Shown here: piece after piece, positions 59,876 through 64,000 of the stretch | Numbering within the stretch: position 1 is the stretch's first letter | Layout: each line of letters starts with the position of its first letter | Assembly (NCBI RefSeq): GCF_008327685.1 | Contig: NZ_BDDE01000024.1 | Span: 164,913 to 228,912, forward strand | Direction: 5' to 3' | DNA length: 64,000 nucleotides | Source: Actinomadura sp. K4S16 | GTDB lineage: Bacteria > Actinomycetota > Actinomycetes > Streptosporangiales > Streptosporangiaceae | Program-made: the position numbers and the translations under genes | Notes under the pieces: model-generated | What the model saw: the letters and a program-made list of their open reading frames with translations, nothing else | Databases searched by the model: none | What the model was told of the DNA's origin: nothing

Positions 59876-60924
59876 GCCGACCGCTCCACCCTGCGCCGCA
59901 CGACCAGGTTGACCACGGTGGCGACCAGCAGCATCGCGCCGAGGAAGAACCGGAACCAGTCGGGGTTCCACTCGGCGTACACGATGCCCTTGTTCGTCAT
60001 GCCGAAGATGAACGCGCCGATCGCCGCGCCGATCGCCGAGCCGTAGCCGCCGGTGAGCAGGCACCCGCCGATGACCGCGCAGATGATGTAGAGGAACTCG
60101 TTGCCGATCCCCTCCCCCGACTGGACGGTCGCGAACGCGAACACCAGGTGCATCCCGGAGAACCACGCGCAGAACGCGACCCCCATGAACAGGCCGATCT
60201 TCACGCGGTCGACGGGCACGCCCACCGCGCGGGCGCTGGCGGACGCCCCGCCCACCGCGAAGATCCAGTTCCCGAGGCGGGTGCGCAGCAGGAGCCAGGT
60301 GGCGACCGCTGTAAACAGCAGCCACCAGAACACCGTGATCTTGACGTTGACGCCGAGCACGTCGACATCGGAGGCGAAGACCGCGCGGGCGGAGGAGAAG
60401 CCGTCCATGTCGCGGACGGAGTCGCTCGCGACGTTGCCGGTGAGCGCCTTCGTCACGCCGAGGTTCAGGCCCGCGAGCATGAAGAAGGTGGCGAGCGTGA
60501 TGATGAAGCTCGGCAGCCGCGTCCGGACGTACAGGACGCCGTTCACCATGCCGAGCGCCAGCGTCAGCACCAGCGAGATCACCACGCCCGCCCACACGTT
60601 CAGCGTGAACTGGTAGGCGGTCAGCGCGGCGATCAGCGCCGAGGAGGTCACCATCACCCCGGCGGACAGGTCGAACTCGCCGCCGATCATCAGCAGCGAC
60701 ACCCCGACCGCCATGATCCCGAAGGTGGAGGCCGCGTAGAGCACGGTGGAGAACGACCCGGCGCGCAGGAACGCGTCGGCGACGACCGAGAAGAACACGA
60801 ACAGCGCCAGGGCGCCGAGCAGCGCGCCGAGCTCCGGGCGGCCCAGCAGCCGCCGCAGCGGCGACCGCCGGGCCAGGCGCTCGTCGGGGCGGGCCACCGG
60901 CGGCTCGGCGACCGCCTGGGTCAC
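59872..60924 (-). CDS. Sugar (probably inositol) ABC transporter permease
   Basis: This 350-aa membrane protein of the RbsC family has about eight to ten spans. Conserved segments are GGEFDLSAGVMVTSSA and RTRLGNWIFAVGG...AVGVPVDRVK, the EAA-like loop. The GTG start overlaps the binding-protein stop by GTGA (60921-60924). Confidence 0.9.
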   Translation of the reverse strand: MTQAVAEPPVARPDERLARRSPLRRLLGRPELGALLGALALFVFFSVVADAFLRAGSFSTVLYAASTFGIMAVGVSLLMIGGEFDLSAGVMVTSSALIAALTAYQFTLNVWAGVVISLVLTLALGMVNGVLYVRTRLPSFIITLATFFMLAGLNLGVTKALTGNVASDSVRDMDGFSSARAVFASDVDVLGVNVKITVFWWLLFTAVATWLLLRTRLGNWIFAVGGASASARAVGVPVDRVKIGLFMGVAFCAWFSGMHLVFAFATVQSGEGIGNEFLYIICAVIGGCLLTGGYGSAIGAAIGAFIFGMTNKGIVYAEWNPDWFRFFLGAMLLVATVVNLVVRRRVERSA

Positions 60925-61910
60925 CGCGTCCCCCGGTTCGCGAACGCCTCCAGCTGCCCTGCGTTCTGCTTGGTGACGATCGCGGGCCCGGTCAGCACGG
61001 GGCGCCCGCCGCCGAGCACGTTGCCGTTGTTCTTCAGCAACCACAGCTCGTCGACGGCCTCGTAGCCCTGCAGGTAGGGCTGCTGGTCGACGGCGAACTC
61101 GATCGCCCCGGAGTTGATCGAGGCGATGAGGTCCTTGTTCAGGTCGAACGTGCCGACCTTCGCCTTGCTGCCGGTCTCCTTCACCGCGTCGACGGCGGTC
61201 GCGGCGAACGGGGCGCCGAGCGTGAGGATGCCGTCGATGCTCTTGTCGGCCTGGAGCTTGGCCGTGATGGACGACTTCACCTCCGGCATGTTGGTGCCCT
61301 GGACGAACAGGTTCTGCAGGTCGCCGCCGAACGTCTTCTTGGCTCCGGCGCAGCGGTCCTCCAAGCCGACGTTGCCCTGCTCGTGGACGACGCACAGCGC
61401 CTTCTTCGCGCCGATCTTCGCCAGTTCCGTGCCCGCCGCCTCACCGGCGATCGACTCGTCCTGCCCGAAGTGCGCGACCGCGCCGAGCTTCGCCGACTCC
61501 TCGGCGCCGGAGTTGATCGACACGACCGGGACCTTCGCGGCCGCGGCGCGGGCCAGCACGTCCTTCATCGCGTCCGGCTTGGCGAGGGTGACGATGATGC
61601 CGTCGACCTTCTTGTCGAGCGCGGCCTGGACGAGCTGGGCCTGCTTGCCGCCGTCCGGGTCGGCCGAGTACAGGAACTCGACGTTGTCCTTGGCGGCGGC
61701 GGCCTTCGCGCCCTTCTGGACGATGTCCCAGAAGGTGTCGCCCGCGCCGGAGTGCGTGACCATCGCGATCTTCAGCCGGGGGCCGGCGCCCTCCGGCGTC
61801 TCCTCGGACTTCTTGCCGCCCGAGCTGCTGCAGGCGCTCAGCGCCAGCAGCCCCGCGGCGGCCAGCACAGCGAGACCCCTGGACGTCCCGCGCGCGAAAA
61901 CGCCTCTCAT
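60921..61910 (-). CDS. Sugar (probably inositol) ABC transporter substrate-binding lipoprotein
   Basis: This 329-aa lipoprotein has a lipobox (LSAC near residue 25) and a type I periplasmic-binding fold of the RbsB group: AMVTHSGAGDTFWDIVQKGAK, DGIIVTLAKPDAM and the C-terminal EFAVDQQPYLQGYE. ATG 61910 has a GGAGAG site; a longer frame to 61970 is unlikely because it enters the TnpB element's 3' junction. Confidence 0.88.
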   Translation of the reverse strand: MRGVFARGTSRGLAVLAAAGLLALSACSSSGGKKSEETPEGAGPRLKIAMVTHSGAGDTFWDIVQKGAKAAAAKDNVEFLYSADPDGGKQAQLVQAALDKKVDGIIVTLAKPDAMKDVLARAAAAKVPVVSINSGAEESAKLGAVAHFGQDESIAGEAAGTELAKIGAKKALCVVHEQGNVGLEDRCAGAKKTFGGDLQNLFVQGTNMPEVKSSITAKLQADKSIDGILTLGAPFAATAVDAVKETGSKAKVGTFDLNKDLIASINSGAIEFAVDQQPYLQGYEAVDELWLLKNNGNVLGGGRPVLTGPAIVTKQNAGQLEAFANRGTR

Positions 61911-61953
61911 CGGCTGCTCTCCGTTTCTCCCCGAATGGTCGGTCTGAGGAGTT

Positions 61954-62100
61954 GTTGGCTTCTCTCCCACCCGAAGGGGGCGACTCCCCGGATCACTCCG
62001 GTGAGGCTTCCTGGTTCATCGGGCCGCGCCTTCCCGGAGACTCCGGAACCGGTCTCACCAGCCCTCCACAGGCGTTTCACCTCTCGGCCAGCCCGGCCGC
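61954..62100 (-). ncRNA. Predicted omega RNA (reRNA) of TnpB element
   Basis: Downstream of and overlapping the 3' end of tnpB, the minus strand contains several stem-forming GC blocks and ends with cgcccccttcgggtgggagagaagccaac, close in layout to the hairpin-plus-GAAGTCAA ends of IS200/IS605 right ends. TnpB elements express their guide scaffold from this region; the adjacent flank (about 61934-61953) would be the guide. Exact ends are inference. Confidence 0.4.
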
Positions 62101-63192
62101 GAGGATGTTCTTCGCCGCGTTGACGTCCCTGTCGTGGACGGCCCGGCAGGCGGGGCACGTCCAAGACCGCACGCCCAGCGGCACGGTGTCATTGATGTAA
62201 TCGCACCCGGTGGTGGAGCACAACTTGGAACTCGGGTACCAGCGGTCCACGGTCACCAGCCGCCGCCCGTACCAGTCAGCTTTGTATGCCAGCAGTGACC
62301 GCAGTTCATGCCAGGCCGCGTCGGAGATGACACGGGCCATGGCACGGTTCTTCACCATGTTCCGGATGTGCAGATCCTCGATGCAGAGCGTTTGGTTTTC
62401 GCGCACCAATCGAGTCGACAATTTGTGCAGGAAGTCAAGACGGCGATCGCTGATCCGGCCGTATGCTCGGGCAACGCGGTGGCGCGCCTTCTCCCAGTTC
62501 TTACTCCCGCGGGCTTTACGTGACAAGTGGCGTTGTGCTTTAGCCAACCTCTCACGATCGCGCCGTTCGTGACGGGGATTGGCGATTTTTTCGCCGGTCG
62601 ACAGTGTCACCAATGAGGTAATTCCGGCATCGATCCCCACCATCCGGTCTGACGGGGGCAGTCGGGCGATGGAGTCTTCACAGAGAATTGAAACGAACCA
62701 TCGGCCTCCCGCGTCCCGCGATACCGTCACCGTCGTCGGGTCCACTTCTGGGGGCAGGGGCCGCGACCAGCGGATGTCCAGTGGGTCATCCATTTTCGCC
62801 AGCTTCAGACGACCCTCGCGGTAGGTGAAGGCATTGTTGGCGAACGTAGCCGACGCCCTCGACTTGCGTCGGGACTTCAAACGCGGATAACCGGCCCGGC
62901 CGGAGAAAAAGTTATTGAAGGCCGCCTGCTGATGACGCAATGCTTGCTGCAGAGGCACGTTCGATACCTCACACAGGAAGTCCAGCGCCGGGTCTCGCTT
63001 CCAGGCGGTAAGCCACTTCGCCGCCTCCCCATAGGACGTAGGAGTGCCTTCGTCTTTATATCGCCGAGTTCGTTCCACCAATGCCATGTTCCAGACCAGC
63101 CGGACGCATCCGAACGTCCTGGCGAGCAACGCAGCCTGCTCAGGAGTCGGATAGAAACGGTACCTGAACGCCCGCTTCACTGTGCGTCCCAT
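62077..63192 (-). CDS. tnpB: TnpB RNA-guided endonuclease
   Basis: This 371-aa TnpB, ancestor of Cas12, has an N-terminal WED/REC-like part starting RAFRYRFYPTPEQ. The RuvC triad is complete: D188 (VGIDAGITSL), E272 (LCIEDLHI) and D356 (DRDVNAAKN). The zinc finger is C-S-T-T-G-C...CPAC. The length is normal and the frame intact, so it should be active if expressed. ATG 63192 gives the typical N-terminus. Codon use is less GC-biased than neighbours, indicating transfer. Confidence 0.93.
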   Translation of the reverse strand: MGRTVKRAFRYRFYPTPEQAALLARTFGCVRLVWNMALVERTRRYKDEGTPTSYGEAAKWLTAWKRDPALDFLCEVSNVPLQQALRHQQAAFNNFFSGRAGYPRLKSRRKSRASATFANNAFTYREGRLKLAKMDDPLDIRWSRPLPPEVDPTTVTVSRDAGGRWFVSILCEDSIARLPPSDRMVGIDAGITSLVTLSTGEKIANPRHERRDRERLAKAQRHLSRKARGSKNWEKARHRVARAYGRISDRRLDFLHKLSTRLVRENQTLCIEDLHIRNMVKNRAMARVISDAAWHELRSLLAYKADWYGRRLVTVDRWYPSSKLCSTTGCDYINDTVPLGVRSWTCPACRAVHDRDVNAAKNILAAGLAER

Positions 63193-63233
63193 ACTTGGCA
63201 GGGTATCGATCCACTGCGATAAACGCTGGATAA

Positions 63234-64000
63234 TCACCAAAGATAGGACCGCCGTGCTCGCTTGTCGTCTTCGTAGCGGGCGCGGGCCTGCCGGGTCTGC
63301 TCCAGCGCCGACACCTCGGCGACCGGGACGTCCCACCAGGCCTCGCTGTCAGGCGCCGCTGCCAGGGGATCGGTCTCCACGTGGACGACCGTCGTCCGGG
63401 GTGAGGCGATCGCCTGGCGGAGCGCCTTCCTGAAACCGTCGGCATCGTCGGCGCGGATGACGTCGGCGCCGAGGCTGGCGGCGTTGGCGGCGAGGTCGAC
63501 GGGGATGGGGTCGCCGTCCAGGCCGGTGGGGGTGCGCAGGCGGTGGCGGGTGCCGAAGCGCTGGGCGCCGACCGATTCGGACAGGTTGCCGATGGAGGCG
63601 TAGCCGTGGTTCTGGACCAGGACGACGACGAGTTTGACGCCTTCGGCGGCGGCGGTGGTGAGTTCCTGGGCCATCATCAGGTAGGAGCCGTCGCCGACCA
63701 TGACGAACACCTCGCGGTCGGGCGCGGCCATCTTCACCCCGAGCCCCCCGGCGATCTCGTAGCCCATGCAGGAGTAGCCGTACTCGACGTGGTAGCCCTT
63801 GGGGTCTCGGGCCCGCCACAGCTTGTGCAGGTCGCCGGGCATCGACCCGGCCGCGCACACCACCACGTCCCGCGGACCGGACTCGGCGTTGACGATCCCG
63901 ATGACCTCCGCCTGCGCGAGGGGCGTTCCCTGCCGCCCCGCGAACGCGGCGTCGACGACACCGTTCCACCGCCGCGCCCGCTCGCGCGCCTCGTCGCGAT
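63234..64000 (-). CDS. iolD: Inositol catabolism enzyme IolD, C-terminal part (5' end outside window)
   Basis: The frame is open to the window edge; about 254 residues are visible. It is the thiamine-diphosphate domain of 3D-(3,5/4)-trihydroxycyclohexane-1,2-dione hydrolase: VVVCAAGSMPGDLHKLW, SCMGYEIAGGLGVKM and the TPP/Mg motif GDGSYLMMAQEL...QNHGYASIG. It ends ARRSYLW, 42 bp before the tnpB start. IolD opens the ring in myo-inositol breakdown. Confidence 0.94.
   Translation of the reverse strand, partial: RDEARERARRWNGVVDAAFAGRQGTPLAQAEVIGIVNAESGPRDVVVCAAGSMPGDLHKLWRARDPKGYHVEYGYSCMGYEIAGGLGVKMAAPDREVFVMVGDGSYLMMAQELTTAAAEGVKLVVVLVQNHGYASIGNLSESVGAQRFGTRHRLRTPTGLDGDPIPVDLAANAASLGADVIRADDADGFRKALRQAIASPRTTVVHVETDPLAAAPDSEAWWDVPVAEVSALEQTRQARARYEDDKRARRSYLW

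Larger units (their letters stand above)
61950..63240 (-). mobile_element. IS200/IS605-group element carrying only tnpB
   Basis: The segment is lower in GC than its surroundings (AT-rich patches near 62580 and 63200) and splits iolD from the inositol-type ABC transporter operon. It holds tnpB but no tnpA transposase, so it is a non-autonomous element. The right end is placed near the hairpin at about 61954. The left end is near the iolD stop (63234). Both ends are approximate. Confidence 0.55.

Overview
The window is GC-rich (over 70%) actinomycete chromosome with strong G/C third-position bias. Lsr2, mycothiol-type chemistry, a complete phenylacetyl-CoA epoxidase operon, a CelR-type operator in front of cellulases and an Acidothermus E1-like endoglucanase suggest a filamentous Actinobacterium of the Streptosporangiales kind (Actinomadura/Thermomonosporaceae would fit). 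The genus is inference. No rRNA, tRNA or CRISPR array was seen.

Layout. 1-5.3 kb: DUF5691 (partial), MoxR ATPase, DUF5682 and VWA proteins in a translationally coupled operon. 5.3-8 kb: a membrane Ser/Thr kinase divergent from a DUF6777 lipoprotein. 8-9.4 kb: a metal-sensing ArsR repressor and a zinc-type CDF exporter. 9.5-13.1 kb: secreted GH44 and GH5 cellulases behind a CelR box. 13.2-18.6 kb: amidohydrolase, an esterase-like protein lacking its serine, lipid kinase, PadR regulator, aldo/keto reductase and HTH regulator. 18.7-24.9 kb: a 130-aa protein and three tandem DUF4132-type proteins, relatives of proteins that accompany MoxR/VWA/DUF5682 clusters elsewhere. 25-29.5 kb: flavin monooxygenase, SDR, DMT-like transporter, trypsin-like protease and a solitary GroES. 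29.5-30.5 kb: lsr2 between two 134-bp direct repeats. 30.5-35 kb: FAD oxidoreductase, MocR regulator, and an OFA-family MFS transporter with an unlisted 52-aa small subunit. 35-39.5 kb: TetR regulator and paaABCDE. 39.6-43.7 kb: Lrp regulator and branched-chain 2-oxoacid dehydrogenase E1a/E1b/E2. 43.7-53.3 kb: SMP-30-like secreted protein, MarR, PH-domain protein, SbcCD, a split RibD-like pair, a DsbA-fold protein and aldehyde dehydrogenase around a perfect 24-bp operator. 53.4-58.9 kb: a four-gene SMC-like complex. 59-64 kb: a sugar/inositol ABC transporter, a solitary TnpB element and the 3' part of iolD.

The best candidate for an undescribed system is the SMC-like operon at 53394-58939. 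Four overlapping genes encode a kleisin-like protein, two small winged-helix (KITE-like) proteins and an ATPase with Walker A, coiled coils, an SMC-type hinge and Walker B. The arrangement resembles MukBEF and Wadjet JetABC, but no JetD nuclease is present. It lies between two long perfect hairpins that look like terminators. The second candidate is the pairing of the MoxR/VWA/DUF5682 operon with the DUF4132 array about 13 kb away.

Regulatory signals can be read directly. At least eight genes have a TANNNT -10 box 6-8 nt before the start codon, implying leaderless mRNAs. Operators are visible for CelR, ArsR, a TetR repressor at paaA and an unknown regulator at 51726. Most operons use 4-bp ATGA/GTGA overlaps.
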